Origin: Streptomyces aureocirculatus
GTDB lineage: Bacteria > Actinomycetota > Actinomycetes > Streptomycetales > Streptomycetaceae
DNA length: 64,000 nucleotides
NCBI RefSeq assembly: GCF_000720475.1
Contig: NZ_JOAP01000039.1
Span: 4,033-68,032 of the forward strand
Reading direction: 5' to 3'
A program made the position numbers and the translations under genes. Of this stretch, positions 8,110-18,153 are shown one piece after another. The notes under the pieces were generated by a model, which made no database searches, had not been told where the DNA came from, and worked only from the letters and a program-made list of their open reading frames with translations. How positions within the stretch are numbered: the stretch's first letter is position 1; each line of letters starts with the position of its first letter.

Positions 8110-9964
8110 GGGTCAATTGCGGGGGCGCGCGCGTCGGCTGCGCGCCGGTCTTGTGCTCGCCGCGTGCGGCACGCTGATCGCCGGCTGCGCCTCCATGCCG
8201 GACGAGGGCAACATGAAGAAGGTCGAGGCCTCGCAGCGCCCCGACTCGCAGTCCCAGGTGCGGGTCTACGCGATGCCGCCGCCCGAGGACGCGGGTGCCG
8301 TGGACATCGTCCAGGGCTTCCTTGAGGCGCTGACCAGCGACGACCCCGACTTCGCCATCGCCCGCAAGTACCTGACGAAGGAAGCGTCCAAGAACTGGCA
8401 CCCGGAGCGCTCCACCACGGTGCTCGCCGACGGCCCGAACACGGTCGCGGACAACGTGGGCAACAGCAACGAGGGTGAGCGTACGTACTCGCTGACCGGC
8501 CGCAGGCTCGCGACGGTCAACGCACAGCGGGCGTACCAGCCCGACTCGGGGACCTTCAAGCAGGCCATCCACCTCACGCAGCAGAACGGGCCGAACGGCG
8601 GGGCGTGGCGCATCGACGCGCCGCCCGCGGGTGTCGTCCTCGGCGAGTCCGACTTCGAACGCAATTACCAGGCCGTCAACAAGTACTACTTCGCGTCGCC
8701 TCCGAAGGGCCTCGGTCCGGCCCGGCAGGTGGGCGCCCAGCAGGGGCTCGTCGCGGACCCCATCTACGTACGCCAGCGCATCGATCCGTTGACCGAGACG
8801 GTGAAGGCTCTCCTCGAAGGGCCCAGCAACCGGCTCGACCCGGCGGTCCGCACGGCGGTCCCGATGGGCGCGCGCCTTGCCCCCGACGCCAAGTCGCTGA
8901 CGCCCGACGACAAGAACAAGCTCGTCGTGCCGTTGAACGCGCGGGGGGACTCGCTCGTTCACGATCAGTGCACGCAGGTGGCCGCCCAGCTCCTCTTCAC
9001 GCTGCAGGACCTGCCGTCCTCCGGAGTCGAGCAGGTGGAGCTGCAGCAGCGGAACGGCTCGCGGCTGTGCGTCCTCGGCAAGGACCGTGCCGAGACCGTC
9101 GCGCCGCACCGTACGGCGGACCTTCCGGCGTACCAGTACTTCGTGGACGACAAGCGGCAACTGGTGCGGATGCCCGGCAACGCGGGCAGTGACGCCGGGC
9201 CCGAGCCGGTGACCGGGCCGTTCGGCGACGGCGAGCAGCCGCTGCGCTCGGCGGCGGTCTCGCGCGACGAGGAGCGAGCGGCCGGGGTGTCGCTCGACGG
9301 GCGGCGGCTCTTCACCTCGTCCGTGGTGTCGAAGGGGCCGCTCGGCAGTCCTGAGCTGCGTTCGCGTGCCAAGTCGGAGAAGGACGGCTTCTCGACGCCG
9401 AGTTGGGACGGTCGCGGCGACCTGTGGGTGGCCGACCGGGATCCGCGGCGGTCGCGGCTGCTGTGGCTGGCGGCGGGTACGGGCGAGCCGGTGCAGGTGA
9501 GGGTGCCGGATCTGGACGGGCGTATCGAGGCGGTGCGGGTCGCGGCCGACGGGGTGCGGGTCGCGTTGCTCGTGCGCAAGGACGGCAAGACGTCACTGCG
9601 CATCGGCCTGATCGAATGGGCCGAGGGCAAGGGCGGGCAGCCCGACATCTCCGTCGTCGAACTCCTGGAGGCCGCCCCGCAGATGGAGGAGGTGACCGCC
9701 ATGTCCTGGGCGGGCGTCAGCCGCCTCGTGGTGGTCGGTCGCGAGTCCGGCGGTGTGCAGCAGATGCGGTACGTCCAGTGCGACGGGTCCGCGCGGACGG
9801 GGGCGACGCTGCCCGGCCTCACCGGAGTGAAGGAGATCGCCGCCTCCGAGGACGAGCGGCAGCCGCTGGTGGCGCACTCCGACGACGGCATCGTCCGACT
9901 GCCGTCCGGCGCGCAGTGGCAGACGGTGGTCAAGGAAGGGCGCACGCCGGTCTATCCCGGGTGA
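8099..9964 (+). CDS. lpqB: Lipoprotein LpqB
   Basis: A 621-residue exported lipoprotein. The N-terminus has an Arg-rich n-region, a hydrophobic core and the lipobox LIAGC with the lipidated Cys near residue 30. A GerMN-type domain follows (around IYVRQRIDPLTETVKALLEGP and the LPSSGVEQVEL region). The C-terminal half is beta-propeller-like, with repeated GDLWVADRDP-like and RVAADGVRVALL strands. In actinobacteria LpqB works with the MtrAB system and modulates MtrB signalling at the outer face of the membrane. The GTG at 8099 is supported by AGAGGAGG just upstream and overlaps the mtrB stop, so mtrA-mtrB-lpqB is one operon. Confidence 0.95.
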   Translation: MGGEGQLRGRARRLRAGLVLAACGTLIAGCASMPDEGNMKKVEASQRPDSQSQVRVYAMPPPEDAGAVDIVQGFLEALTSDDPDFAIARKYLTKEASKNWHPERSTTVLADGPNTVADNVGNSNEGERTYSLTGRRLATVNAQRAYQPDSGTFKQAIHLTQQNGPNGGAWRIDAPPAGVVLGESDFERNYQAVNKYYFASPPKGLGPARQVGAQQGLVADPIYVRQRIDPLTETVKALLEGPSNRLDPAVRTAVPMGARLAPDAKSLTPDDKNKLVVPLNARGDSLVHDQCTQVAAQLLFTLQDLPSSGVEQVELQQRNGSRLCVLGKDRAETVAPHRTADLPAYQYFVDDKRQLVRMPGNAGSDAGPEPVTGPFGDGEQPLRSAAVSRDEERAAGVSLDGRRLFTSSVVSKGPLGSPELRSRAKSEKDGFSTPSWDGRGDLWVADRDPRRSRLLWLAAGTGEPVQVRVPDLDGRIEAVRVAADGVRVALLVRKDGKTSLRIGLIEWAEGKGGQPDISVVELLEAAPQMEEVTAMSWAGVSRLVVVGRESGGVQQMRYVQCDGSARTGATLPGLTGVKEIAASEDERQPLVAHSDDGIVRLPSGAQWQTVVKEGRTPVYPG

Positions 9965-9992
9965 GGGCGTTTCTATCCCGGGTGAGGGCCTT
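9951..9992 (+). repeat. 21-bp tandem duplication across the lpqB stop
   Basis: Positions 9951-9971 and 9972-9992 are two adjacent copies of a 21-bp unit differing at one base. The first copy contains the lpqB TGA. The second repeats the same codons in frame beyond it. Confidence 0.85.
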
Positions 9993-10136
9993 CGCCCCCG
10001 GCGAGGCGGTCTCCCTCGGGCCGTCGGACTCCCCGCAAGCCTGCTCCGCCGCAGGTCGAACAGAGTGTGACGAGTTATCCACAGGCGGTTGTCCACAGGG
10101 GTGGCAGCGGGGTGGGCGCGTTGGCACAGTGGGGAC

Positions 10137-11012
10137 ATGCGGGGGTGGTGGCGGGACCTCACGGATCTGGTGCTGCCGGTCGACTGCCCCGGCTGCGGGA
10201 CACCGCGGGTGGCCCTGTGCGCCGGGTGCCGGTCCGCGCTGTGCGGGGCGTCGCCGCGCAGGGTGCGTCCGGATCCGCAGCCGCGGGGTCTGCCGGCGGT
10301 GCACGCTGCCGCGCCGTACGGGGGAGCGGTGCGGGCGGTGCTGCTCGCGCACAAGGAGCGGGGCGCGCTGCCGTTGGCCGAGGTGCTCGGTGAGGCGCTC
10401 GCGGGTGCGGTGCGGGCCGCGTTGCGGGGCGCGGGCCAAGTCGGTGGCGGTCCTGTGCTGTTGGTGCCGGTGCCCTCCGCGCGACGGGCCGTGCGGGCGC
10501 GGGGGCACGACCCGGTGCGCCGGTCGGCGCTCGCGGCGGCGGGGCGGTTGCGGCGCGCCGGGCTGCCGGTGAGCGTGCTGAGCGTGCTGCGTCAGCGGCG
10601 TGCGGTGGAGGACCAGGCGGGGCTCAACTCCCGGGAGCGGCAGATCAATCTGTCGGGGGCGCTGGAGGTGGCGCCGGGGGCCGGGCGGCTGCTGCGGGGC
10701 GCGGCGCGGATCGTGGTCGTGGACGACCTGATGACGACGGGTGCCTCGCTGGCTGAGGCGGCCCGAGCATTGAGGGGCGTATGTGGCGTACACGGGGTAG
10801 GGGATGAGCGAAGAAGCACGACGGCAGGCGTGACGGGAGCACAGGTGGCGGCGGAGCGCCAGAGGGATAACCGGCCAAGCTGCGATCGCGGGGACGGCCG
10901 TGGGCGCCGGACCCGGAAAGCCCTCCCGGCCAGCGAAATGCCTCGCTCGGACACCATCCTTGCCGCAGTCGTCGCTGCGTCTCCGGTTTCTTTCGAAATA
11001 AACCGGAACTGA
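10137..11012 (+). CDS. ComF-family phosphoribosyltransferase-like protein
   Basis: A 291-residue protein. The N-terminal double zinc-finger-like segment has CPGCGTPRVALCAGC (Cys pairs at about 18/21 and 29/32). The phosphoribosyltransferase fold follows, with LVPVPSARRAVRARGHDPV, a QAGLNSRERQINLSGA stretch and the PRPP loop IVVVDDLMTTGASLAEAARAL. ComF homologues are linked to DNA uptake or recombination (fork/PriA-related) in other bacteria; the role in streptomycetes is not established. The expected ending (AAVVAASPVSFEINRN) is present. Between the PRPP loop and that ending, however, lie about 50 extra residues rich in Arg, Gly and Asp, making the protein longer than the usual 230-250. Confidence 0.85.
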   Translation: MRGWWRDLTDLVLPVDCPGCGTPRVALCAGCRSALCGASPRRVRPDPQPRGLPAVHAAAPYGGAVRAVLLAHKERGALPLAEVLGEALAGAVRAALRGAGQVGGGPVLLVPVPSARRAVRARGHDPVRRSALAAAGRLRRAGLPVSVLSVLRQRRAVEDQAGLNSRERQINLSGALEVAPGAGRLLRGAARIVVVDDLMTTGASLAEAARALRGVCGVHGVGDERRSTTAGVTGAQVAAERQRDNRPSCDRGDGRGRRTRKALPASEMPRSDTILAAVVAASPVSFEINRN

Positions 11013-11327
11013 ACGGAGAGTTTCATCGTTGCAGGTAGTGAGAAGGCCTATCCACCCGAATGGAGGTACGTGTCAGTAGAGGGTGACGACATCCGTCCGG
11101 GCGAGATATGTTCGGTTGTGAGGAAAGGCGGACACCGCCCCTCGCATATCGGAATGCCGACCTCTGGGTTTTCTGCCATCACCCGGGGACGGTGGGTGGA
11201 GATCTTGCCCATGGGGGAGGAGGAGGTGGAAGTCACCGAGTCCGAGGCTCCGGGAGTTTCCAGGAGTCTGGTGCAAGAGGGAGATACTCCGCCGAAGCAG
11301 CGGAGCGATCCGGGAACGGAGTTCTGC
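11013..11327 (+). other. Intergenic region upstream of hpf
   Basis: This stretch holds no independent gene that I can support. A GGAGG followed three bases later by GTG at 11070 opens a frame that continues without a stop into hpf, giving a possible 86-residue N-terminal extension. The encoded peptide shows no recognisable motif. The hpf promoter is presumably here. Confidence 0.5.
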
Positions 11328-12020
11328 GTGGACATCGTCGTCAAGGGCCGCAAGACAGAGGTGCCCGAGCGGTTCCGCAAGCACGTGGCCGAGAAGCTGA
11401 AGCTGGACAAGATCCAGAAGCTCGACGGCAAGGTGATCAGCCTCGACGTCGAGGTGTCCAAGGAAACCAACCCGCGTCAGGCCGACCGTTCCGACCGTGT
11501 GGAGATCACCGTCCGGGGGCGCGGGCCCGTGATCCGCGCGGAGGCCTCGGCAGCAGATCCGTACGCGGCGCTCGACCTGGCCACGGCCAAGCTCGACGCG
11601 TCGCTGCGCAAGCAGCACGAGAAGCGGCACAACCGGCGCGGCGCCGGCAGGCTCACCGCCGCCGAAGTGGCCGACCGGGTCCCGGACGCGGCGCATCTGA
11701 ACGGGGACGGCAGCCTGGTCCGCGAAGAGGAGCCCGAAGGCGTGCCCACCACCAGGATCGGCTCCCTGGAGATCCAGGGCGAAGGGCCCCTCGTGGTGCG
11801 CGAGAAGACCCACGTCGCGGCGCCCATGACCCTGGACCAGGCGCTGTACGAGATGGAACTCGTCGGACACGACTTCTATCTGTTCATCGACTCCGAGAGC
11901 AAGGAACCCAGCGTCGTCTACCGACGGCACGCCTACGACTACGGCGTCATCCGCCTCAACACCGACCCCATGGTCGCCAAGGCCCAATCGGCCGGTGGAG
12001 GCAGTGCCCTCGGCGGCTGA
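11328..12020 (+). CDS. hpf: Long ribosome hibernation promoting factor
   Basis: A 230-residue long-type HPF/RaiA protein. The N-terminal domain (1 to about 105) is a YfiA-like fold starting [19 protein letters not shown] with a basic region [17 protein letters not shown] that contacts 16S rRNA. A linker follows, then the C-terminal dimerisation domain (about 170-225) with [21 protein letters not shown] and [13 protein letters not shown]. It joins 70S ribosomes into 100S dimers in stationary phase or stress. The GTG at 11328 is chosen because homologues begin here and ACGGAG lies seven bases upstream. A strong hairpin follows the gene, so it is transcribed on its own or with comF. Confidence 0.95.
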   Translation: MDIVVKGRKTEVPERFRKHVAEKLKLDKIQKLDGKVISLDVEVSKETNPRQADRSDRVEITVRGRGPVIRAEASAADPYAALDLATAKLDASLRKQHEKRHNRRGAGRLTAAEVADRVPDAAHLNGDGSLVREEEPEGVPTTRIGSLEIQGEGPLVVREKTHVAAPMTLDQALYEMELVGHDFYLFIDSESKEPSVVYRRHAYDYGVIRLNTDPMVAKAQSAGGGSALGG

Positions 12021-12054
12021 CAGCCGCTGAGGCGCCCGTCGGAGCGCACGGGCC

Positions 12055-12091
12055 GGTGCCCCTGGAGCGCATGTGCGCCCCCAGGGGCACC
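12055..12091 (+). terminator. Terminator after hpf
   Basis: Arms GGTGCCCCTGG (12055-12065) and CCAGGGGCACC (12081-12091) pair perfectly. The interior also contains the palindrome GCGCATGTGCGC, giving a tall hairpin 35 bases after the hpf stop. Confidence 0.8.
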
Positions 12092-12226
12092 CGCGTGCGA
12101 CCACTGCGGGCACGACCGGGGGGCCGGGCATGGAATCATGGGCGCGACGGCTCAACCCACTTGACTCTGCCTAGGGTTGGCGCAGCCGAGGCAAGAGACG
12201 GGCCCTGGCCTTCAGGGGGAGGAACG

Positions 12227-12970
12227 ATGGCGGACAGCTTCGGACCGATGCGGAGCGAGGGTGCCGGTGACGGCATCGGCATCGGCACGGACGCGGGCGC
12301 CCCGCGCAAGGAGCCCATCCGGGTCCTTGTCGTGGACGACCACGCGCTCTTCCGCCGCGGCCTGGAGATCGTCCTCGCCGCCGAGGAGGACATCCAGGTG
12401 GTCGGGGAGGCGGGTGACGGCGCCGAGGCCGTGGACAAGGCCGCCGACCTGCTGCCGGACATCGTGCTCATGGACGTACGGATGCCCAAGCGCGGCGGTA
12501 TCGAGGCGTGCACCTCCATCAAGGAGGTGGCCCCCAGTGCGAAGATCATCATGCTGACGATCAGCGACGAGGAAGCGGATCTCTACGACGCCATCAAGGC
12601 GGGCGCGACGGGCTATCTCCTGAAGGAGATCTCGACCGACGAGGTGGCCACGGCCATTCGCGCGGTCGCCGACGGGCAGTCGCAGATCAGCCCGTCGATG
12701 GCGTCCAAGCTGCTCACGGAGTTCAAGTCGATGATCCAGCGCACGGACGAGCGCCGTCTGGTGCCCGCGCCCCGGCTGACCGAACGCGAGCTGGAGGTGC
12801 TCAAGCTGGTTGCCACGGGGATGAACAACCGCGACATCGCCAAGGAGTTGTTCATCTCCGAGAACACCGTGAAAAACCATGTGCGCAACATCCTGGAGAA
12901 GCTGCAACTGCACTCCAGGATGGAGGCCGTGGTGTACGCGATGCGGGAGAAGATCCTCGAGATCCGGTGA
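12227..12970 (+). CDS. NarL/LuxR-family response regulator (orphan)
   Basis: A 247-residue response regulator with a 30-residue Gly/Asp-rich extension before the receiver domain ([20 protein letters not shown]). The phosphorylation Asp is in [14 protein letters not shown] near residue 82, the switch Thr in [13 protein letters not shown] and the Lys in GYLLKEIS. The C-terminal LuxR helix-turn-helix is [25 protein letters not shown] with [13 protein letters not shown]. No histidine kinase gene is adjacent, so it is an orphan regulator; the position beside hpf is conserved in Streptomyces as far as I recall. The ATG has a strong GGGGGAGGA site. It converges on the glycosylase gene. Confidence 0.92.
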   Translation: MADSFGPMRSEGAGDGIGIGTDAGAPRKEPIRVLVVDDHALFRRGLEIVLAAEEDIQVVGEAGDGAEAVDKAADLLPDIVLMDVRMPKRGGIEACTSIKEVAPSAKIIMLTISDEEADLYDAIKAGATGYLLKEISTDEVATAIRAVADGQSQISPSMASKLLTEFKSMIQRTDERRLVPAPRLTERELEVLKLVATGMNNRDIAKELFISENTVKNHVRNILEKLQLHSRMEAVVYAMREKILEIR

Positions 12971-13010
12971 GCCGGTGCGGGTGCCGATGCCGGTGCGGGT
13001 GCGGCGCGGG

Positions 13011-14213
13011 TCAGCTCACCGCGCGGATCAGGTCCGCCGTCAGCTCGGGGCGGTCGACGCGCTCGATGCGTACGGAGTCGCAGCCCACCCACTGCGCTGC
13101 CTCCAGGAGCGCCTGCGCCACCCCCCGCACCGCCTTGGGGCCGTCCAGGGACACCTGCTTGGCCACCAGCGTGCGCCCCTCGCGGGCGGGGTCCACGCGG
13201 CCCACGAGCCGACCGCCCGCGAGCACCGGCATCGCGAAGTAGCCGTACACCCGCTTGGGCTTGGGGACATACGCCTCCAGGCGGTGGGTGAAGCCGAAGA
13301 TCCGCTCCGTGCGCGCCCGCTCCCAGATCAGCGAGTCGAAGGGTGACAGGAGCGTCGTGCGGTGGCGGCCGCGCGGGGGCGTGGCCAGCGCCTGCGGGTC
13401 GGCCCAGGCGGGCTTGTCCCAGCCCTCCACGGTCACCGGGACCAGGCCCGAGTCCGCGACGACGGCGTCGAACTGCTCGCCCTTCAGGCGGTGGTAGTCG
13501 GCGATGTCCGCGCGCGTGCCCACGCCCAGGGACTGCCCCGCGAGGCGGACGAGGCGGCGCACGCACTCCGCGTCGTCCAGGTCGTCGTGCAGCAGGGCGT
13601 CCGGGACGGCGCGCTCCGCGAGGTCGTACACCCGCTTCCAGGAGCGGCGCTCCGTGCACACCACGTCGCCGTACATCAGGGCGCGCTCGACCGCGATCTT
13701 GGAGTCGGACCAGTCCCACCACTCGCCCTTGTTCTTCGCGCCGCCCAATTCCGTGGCCGTCAGCGGGCCTTCGGTGCGGAGCTGCTTGATCACCTGGTCG
13801 TACGCGCCGTCCGGCAGGTGGTGGTGCCAGTGCGGGCGGGCGCGGTAGGCGCGGCGGCGGAAGGCGAAGTGGGGCCATTCCTCGATGGGGAGGATGCAGG
13901 CGGCGTGCGACCAGTACTCGAAGGCGTGGGTGTCCGTCCAGTACGCCGACTCGACGGTGGTGCGGCCCACGGGGCCCAGGCGGGCGTACGGGATCAGTTC
14001 GTGCGAGCGGGCCAGGACGGAGATCGTGTCGAGCTGGACCGCGCCGAGGTGGCGCAGCACGCCTCGCACTCCCGACCTGCGGTCCGGGGCGCCCAGGAAG
14101 CCCTGGGCGCGCAGGGCGATGCGGCGGGCCTCGTCTGCGGAGAGGGTGGTTGTGGGGTGGTGGTGCGTGCTCGGTCCGCTCTGCTTGCTCGGCGTGCTCG
14201 GCTTGCTCCTCAT
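13011..14213 (-). CDS. AlkX/AlkZ-type winged-helix DNA glycosylase
   Basis: A 400-residue protein of the HTH_42 family (YcaQ/AlkX and AlkZ), which unhook interstrand crosslinks or remove alkylated bases. Recognisable blocks are EARRIALRAQGFL, LGAVQLDTISVLARSHEL, YWTDTHAFEYWSHAACILP and LLSPFDSLIWERARTERIFGF. The catalytic pair of this family lies in the Q-x-Q or Q-x-D motif. Here it reads Q-L-D (Q60, D62), which points to the AlkX/YcaQ group rather than the self-resistance AlkZ group. The ATG at 14213 gives the first residue; a GTG at 14237 would add eight residues, and neither has a clear ribosome site. Confidence 0.88.
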   Translation of the reverse strand: MRSKPSTPSKQSGPSTHHHPTTTLSADEARRIALRAQGFLGAPDRRSGVRGVLRHLGAVQLDTISVLARSHELIPYARLGPVGRTTVESAYWTDTHAFEYWSHAACILPIEEWPHFAFRRRAYRARPHWHHHLPDGAYDQVIKQLRTEGPLTATELGGAKNKGEWWDWSDSKIAVERALMYGDVVCTERRSWKRVYDLAERAVPDALLHDDLDDAECVRRLVRLAGQSLGVGTRADIADYHRLKGEQFDAVVADSGLVPVTVEGWDKPAWADPQALATPPRGRHRTTLLSPFDSLIWERARTERIFGFTHRLEAYVPKPKRVYGYFAMPVLAGGRLVGRVDPAREGRTLVAKQVSLDGPKAVRGVAQALLEAAQWVGCDSVRIERVDRPELTADLIRAVS

Positions 14214-14363
14214 GGGCGGAACGATAGGGGGAGGCACTGACAGTGGGGGTGTGCGGGCGGGGGGCTGGGGGTGTGCCTGGGTGCGGGTGGGTGTCCTCGC
14301 GGGGCGCCCCAGGCCCGCCCCTTCCCGAAACCAGGGGCCTGCCGCCCCTGGACCCCCGCCTCA

Positions 14364-14448
14364 TCGGCCTTCGGCCTTGTCCTCAAGCGCCGGACGGGCT
14401 GAGGAAAGCTCGGCCTTCGGCCTCGTCCTCAAACGCCGGACGGGCTGG
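14364..14448. repeat. Two copies of a dispersed intergenic element
   Basis: Positions 14364-14402 and 14410-14448 are near-identical 39-bp units. Both contain the core CGCCGGACGGGCTG preceded by CGTCCTCAA or TGTCCTCAA and a TCGGCCT duplication. I recognise this sequence as one repeated many times in Streptomyces genomes at gene ends. The second copy overlaps the last codons of the GNAT gene, so it supplies that protein's C-terminus. Confidence 0.75.
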
Positions 14449-15016
14449 TTTTGGGCGGGAGGTAGGGGTGGGGGGAGGGGAGGTCCAGGTCTGTGGGGAG
14501 CAGGGAGGCGATCCAGGTGTCGCGGAGGGTGCCCTTGTTGAGCAGGCCCGCTCGGAGGGTGCCCTCTACGGTGAAGCCCGCCTTCTCGGCTACCGCGCGG
14601 GACGCTGTGTTGCCCACTTCGGCACGCCATTCCAGGCGGCTGCAGCCGAGGCGGGTGAAGGCCCAGTGGGCGAGGGCGTGGACGGCCTCCGTCATGTAGC
14701 CGCGGCCCCGGTGTTCCTTGCCGGTCCAGAAGCCGACCTCCCAGCAGCCCGCGCGCGGGTGGTGCAGGCTGGTCGCGGCGAGGAGCGGGCCGCCCGCACG
14801 GGGACGCACGGAGAAGGTGTACTCCGAGTCGAGACGCCAGCCGTCGGGCACCATGCGGCCGATGAAGCCCTCCGCGTCCGCGCGCGCGTACGGCGAGGGC
14901 ATCGTCGTCCAGCGCTGGATCTCGGGGTCCTGGCAGGCCGCGTACACCTCGTCGGTGTCGGCCGGGGAGAAGGCGCGCAGCAGCAGGCGCTCGGTGGTCA
15001 GGGTGACGGGCTCCAT
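14429..15016 (-). CDS. GNAT family N-acetyltransferase (RimJ/RimL type)
   Basis: A 195-residue GNAT acetyltransferase of the RimJ/RimL-like group. It begins EPVTLTTERLLLRAFSPADTDEVY, has the acetyl-CoA pyrophosphate loop KEHRGRGYMTEAVHALAHW, and then LEWRAEVGNTASRAVAEKAGFTVEGTLR. The substrate cannot be predicted. The ATG at 15016 is used because similarity starts there; upstream in-frame sequence is low-complexity. The last residues (KTSPSGV) are encoded by a copy of the dispersed repeat element. The gene is divergent from secA, with about 280 bases between them. Confidence 0.88.
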   Translation of the reverse strand: MEPVTLTTERLLLRAFSPADTDEVYAACQDPEIQRWTTMPSPYARADAEGFIGRMVPDGWRLDSEYTFSVRPRAGGPLLAATSLHHPRAGCWEVGFWTGKEHRGRGYMTEAVHALAHWAFTRLGCSRLEWRAEVGNTASRAVAEKAGFTVEGTLRAGLLNKGTLRDTWIASLLPTDLDLPSPHPYLPPKTSPSGV

Positions 15017-15294
15017 CGGCCGATTCTGCTGCGGGCGGACGAGGCGGCGCCAGCTTTTTGTGTCCGCGCGGCCGCCGTTCCGGGCCTGCGGCGCTCGGAA
15101 CGCGGGGCAGCGGGGCGGCCGCAGGAGTCGCCCGCCGGCGCGGATTCCCGGGCTCGGAGCGGCACCTTCACGAGTGCCCGTCCGTTGACGACATGGCAGA
15201 CCTCCCGGGGCGGCCGGGTCCTCGCATACGATGGCCGTTGCCCGACGAGTAAAACCGACCGTGCCAGGCCCGACCGGCAAGGAGACCAACCCCC

Positions 15295-18117
15295 GTGTCC
15301 GTCCTCTCGAAGATCATGCGTGCAGGCGAAGGCAAGATCCTGCGCAAGCTGCACCGCATTGCGGACCAGGTCAACTCCATCGAAGAGGACTTCACCGCCC
15401 TCTCCGACGCCGAGCTGCGCGCGCTGACCGCGGAGTACAAGGAGCGGTTCGCCGACGGCGAAACCCTCGACGACCTGCTGCCCGAGGCCTTCGCGACGGT
15501 GCGCGAGGCCGCCAAGCGCGTCCTCGGCCAGCGTCCCTACGATGTGCAGCTCATGGGCGGCGCCGCCCTGCACCTCGGCTATGTCGCCGAGATGAAGACC
15601 GGTGAGGGCAAGACGCTCGTCGGTACGCTGCCCGCGTATCTGAACGCGCTCTCGGGCAAGGGCGTACACCTGATCACGGTCAACGACTATCTGGCCGAGC
15701 GCGACTCCGAAATGATGGGCCGCGTCCACAAGTTCCTCGGCCTGAGCGTCGGCTGCATCCTCGCGAACATGCCACCGGCCCAGCGCCGCGAGATGTACAA
15801 CTGCGACATCACGTACGGCACGAACAACGAGTTCGGCTTCGACTACCTCCGCGACAACATGGCGTGGTCGAAGGACGAGCTGGTCCAGCGCGGCCACAAC
15901 TACGCGATCGTGGACGAGGTCGACTCGATCCTCGTCGACGAGGCCCGGACGCCGCTGATCATTTCCGGCCCCGCCGATCAGGCCACCAAGTGGTACGGCG
16001 ACTTCGCCAAGCTGGTCACCCGCCTCACCAGGGGCAAGCCCGGCGAGCCCCTCAAGGGCATCGAGGAGACCGGGGACTACGAGGTCGACGAGAAGAAGCG
16101 CACCGTCGCCATCCACGAGTCCGGCGTCGCCAAGGTCGAGGACTGGCTGGGCATCGACAACCTCTACGAGTCGGTGAACACCCCGCTCGTGGGTTATCTG
16201 AACAACGCCATCAAGGCCAAGGAACTCTTCAAGAAGGACAAGGACTACGTCGTCATCGACGGCGAAGTCATGATCGTCGACGAGCACACCGGCCGTATCC
16301 TCGCCGGCCGCCGCTACAACGAGGGCATGCACCAGGCGATCGAGGCGAAGGAAGGGGTGGACATCAAGGACGAGAACCAGACCCTTGCGACCATCACCCT
16401 CCAGAACTTCTTCCGGCTCTACGGCAAGCTCTCCGGAATGACCGGTACGGCCATGACGGAGGCCGCCGAGTTCCACCAGATCTACAAGCTGGGCGTCGTG
16501 CCGATCCCGACGAACCGGCCCATGGTCCGCGCCGACCAGTCGGACCTGATCTACCGCACCGAGGTCGCCAAGTTCGCCGCCGTCGTCGACGACATCGCGG
16601 AGAAGCACGAGAAGGGCCAGCCGATCCTGGTCGGCACCACCTCCGTGGAGAAGTCCGAGTACCTCTCGCAGCAGCTCTCCAAGCGCGGTGTCCAGCACGA
16701 GGTCCTGAACGCCAAGCAGCACGACCGTGAAGCGCCGATCATCGCCCAGGCCGGTCGCAAGGGCGCCGTCACCGTCGCCACGAACATGGCCGGACGAGGC
16801 ACCGACATCAAGCTCGGCGGCAACCCCGACGACCTCGCCGAGGCGGAGCTGCGTCAGCGCGGCCTCGACCCCGAGGAGCACATCGAGGAGTGGGCTGCCG
16901 CGCTGCCCGCCGCCCTGGAGAAGGCCGAGCAGGCCGTGAAGGCCGAGTTCGAGGAGGTCGTCGACCTCGGCGGGCTCTACGTCCTCGGCACCGAGCGGCA
17001 CGAGTCGCGCCGTATCGACAACCAGTTGCGCGGCCGTTCCGGCCGTCAGGGCGACCCCGGCGAATCCCGTTTCTACCTGTCGCTCGGTGACGACCTGATG
17101 CGCCTGTTCAAGGCCCAGATGGTCGAGCGCGTGATGTCGATGGCCAACGTCCCCGACGACGTGCCGATCGAGAACAAGATGGTGACGCGCGCGATCGCGT
17201 CCGCCCAGTCGCAGGTCGAGCAGCAGAACTTCGAGACGCGTAAGAACGTCCTGAAGTACGACGAGGTCCTCAACCGCCAGCGCGAGGTCATCTACGGCGA
17301 GCGCCGCCGCGTCCTGGAAGGTGAGGACCTGCAGGAGCAGATCGTGCACTTCATGGACGACACCATCGACGCGTACGTCTCCGCGGAGACCGCGGAGGGC
17401 TTCGCCGAGGAGTGGGATCTCGACCGGCTGTGGGGCGCCTTCAAGCAGCTCTACCCGGTGAAGGTCACCGTCGAGGAGCTCGAGGACGAGATCGGCGACC
17501 GCGCGGGTCTGACGGCCGAGTTCATCTCCGAGGCCATCAAGGACGACGTCCACGCGCAGTACGAGGCCCGTGAGGCGCAGCTCGGCTCCGACATCATGCG
17601 TGAGCTGGAGCGCCGGGTCGTGCTCTCCGTCCTCGACCGCAAGTGGCGCGAGCACCTCTACGAGATGGACTACCTCCAGGAGGGCATCGGCCTGCGGGCC
17701 ATGGCGCAGAAGGACCCGCTGGTCGAGTACCAGCGCGAGGGCTTCGACATGTTCAACGCCATGATGGACGGCATCAAGGAGGAGTCCGTCGGCTATCTGT
17801 TCAACCTGGAGGTCCAGGTCGAGCAGCAGGTCGAGGAGGTCCCCGTGTCCGACGCGGCGCCCTCCCTCACCAAGGACGGCGCGCAGGACGCGGTTCCGGC
17901 CGGCGCCCCCCGCCCGGAGATCCGCGCCAAGGGCCTCGACGCCCCGCAGCGCCCCGACCGCCTGCACTTCCAGGCGCCGAACGCCGAGGGCGGTGTCGAC
18001 GAGGGCGACTTCACGACCAGCGACCAGCCGGCCGGTGCCACGACGGCCTCCGGCGACGGCATGACCCGCGCGGAGCGGCGCAAGGCCCAGAAGGGCGGGC
18101 GTCGCCGCAAGAAGTAG
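15295..18117 (+). CDS. secA: Preprotein translocase ATPase SecA
   Basis: A 940-residue SecA, the motor that pushes preproteins through SecYEG. Visible are Walker A in EMKTGEGKT (near residue 100), [11 protein letters not shown], Walker B/DEAD-like [21 protein letters not shown], the second nucleotide fold [15 protein letters not shown], and [21 protein letters not shown]. The helical wing and scaffold follow. The C-terminus is [19 protein letters not shown] with no Cys, so the zinc-binding SecB-contact tail is absent, as expected for actinomycetes without SecB. The GTG start is preceded by AAGGAG. A very stable terminator follows. Confidence 0.98.
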   Translation: MSVLSKIMRAGEGKILRKLHRIADQVNSIEEDFTALSDAELRALTAEYKERFADGETLDDLLPEAFATVREAAKRVLGQRPYDVQLMGGAALHLGYVAEMKTGEGKTLVGTLPAYLNALSGKGVHLITVNDYLAERDSEMMGRVHKFLGLSVGCILANMPPAQRREMYNCDITYGTNNEFGFDYLRDNMAWSKDELVQRGHNYAIVDEVDSILVDEARTPLIISGPADQATKWYGDFAKLVTRLTRGKPGEPLKGIEETGDYEVDEKKRTVAIHESGVAKVEDWLGIDNLYESVNTPLVGYLNNAIKAKELFKKDKDYVVIDGEVMIVDEHTGRILAGRRYNEGMHQAIEAKEGVDIKDENQTLATITLQNFFRLYGKLSGMTGTAMTEAAEFHQIYKLGVVPIPTNRPMVRADQSDLIYRTEVAKFAAVVDDIAEKHEKGQPILVGTTSVEKSEYLSQQLSKRGVQHEVLNAKQHDREAPIIAQAGRKGAVTVATNMAGRGTDIKLGGNPDDLAEAELRQRGLDPEEHIEEWAAALPAALEKAEQAVKAEFEEVVDLGGLYVLGTERHESRRIDNQLRGRSGRQGDPGESRFYLSLGDDLMRLFKAQMVERVMSMANVPDDVPIENKMVTRAIASAQSQVEQQNFETRKNVLKYDEVLNRQREVIYGERRRVLEGEDLQEQIVHFMDDTIDAYVSAETAEGFAEEWDLDRLWGAFKQLYPVKVTVEELEDEIGDRAGLTAEFISEAIKDDVHAQYEAREAQLGSDIMRELERRVVLSVLDRKWREHLYEMDYLQEGIGLRAMAQKDPLVEYQREGFDMFNAMMDGIKEESVGYLFNLEVQVEQQVEEVPVSDAAPSLTKDGAQDAVPAGAPRPEIRAKGLDAPQRPDRLHFQAPNAEGGVDEGDFTTSDQPAGATTASGDGMTRAERRKAQKGGRRRKK

Positions 18118-18153
18118 CGGTTCTGCGCGTGGCGTGAGGCTTCGAGCGGCACA

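Noticed and set aside
14998..17967. A minus-strand open frame of nearly 1000 codons opposite secA
   Set aside because: The translation is Leu/Asp/Val repeats without any motif, and the SecA reading on the other strand is certain.
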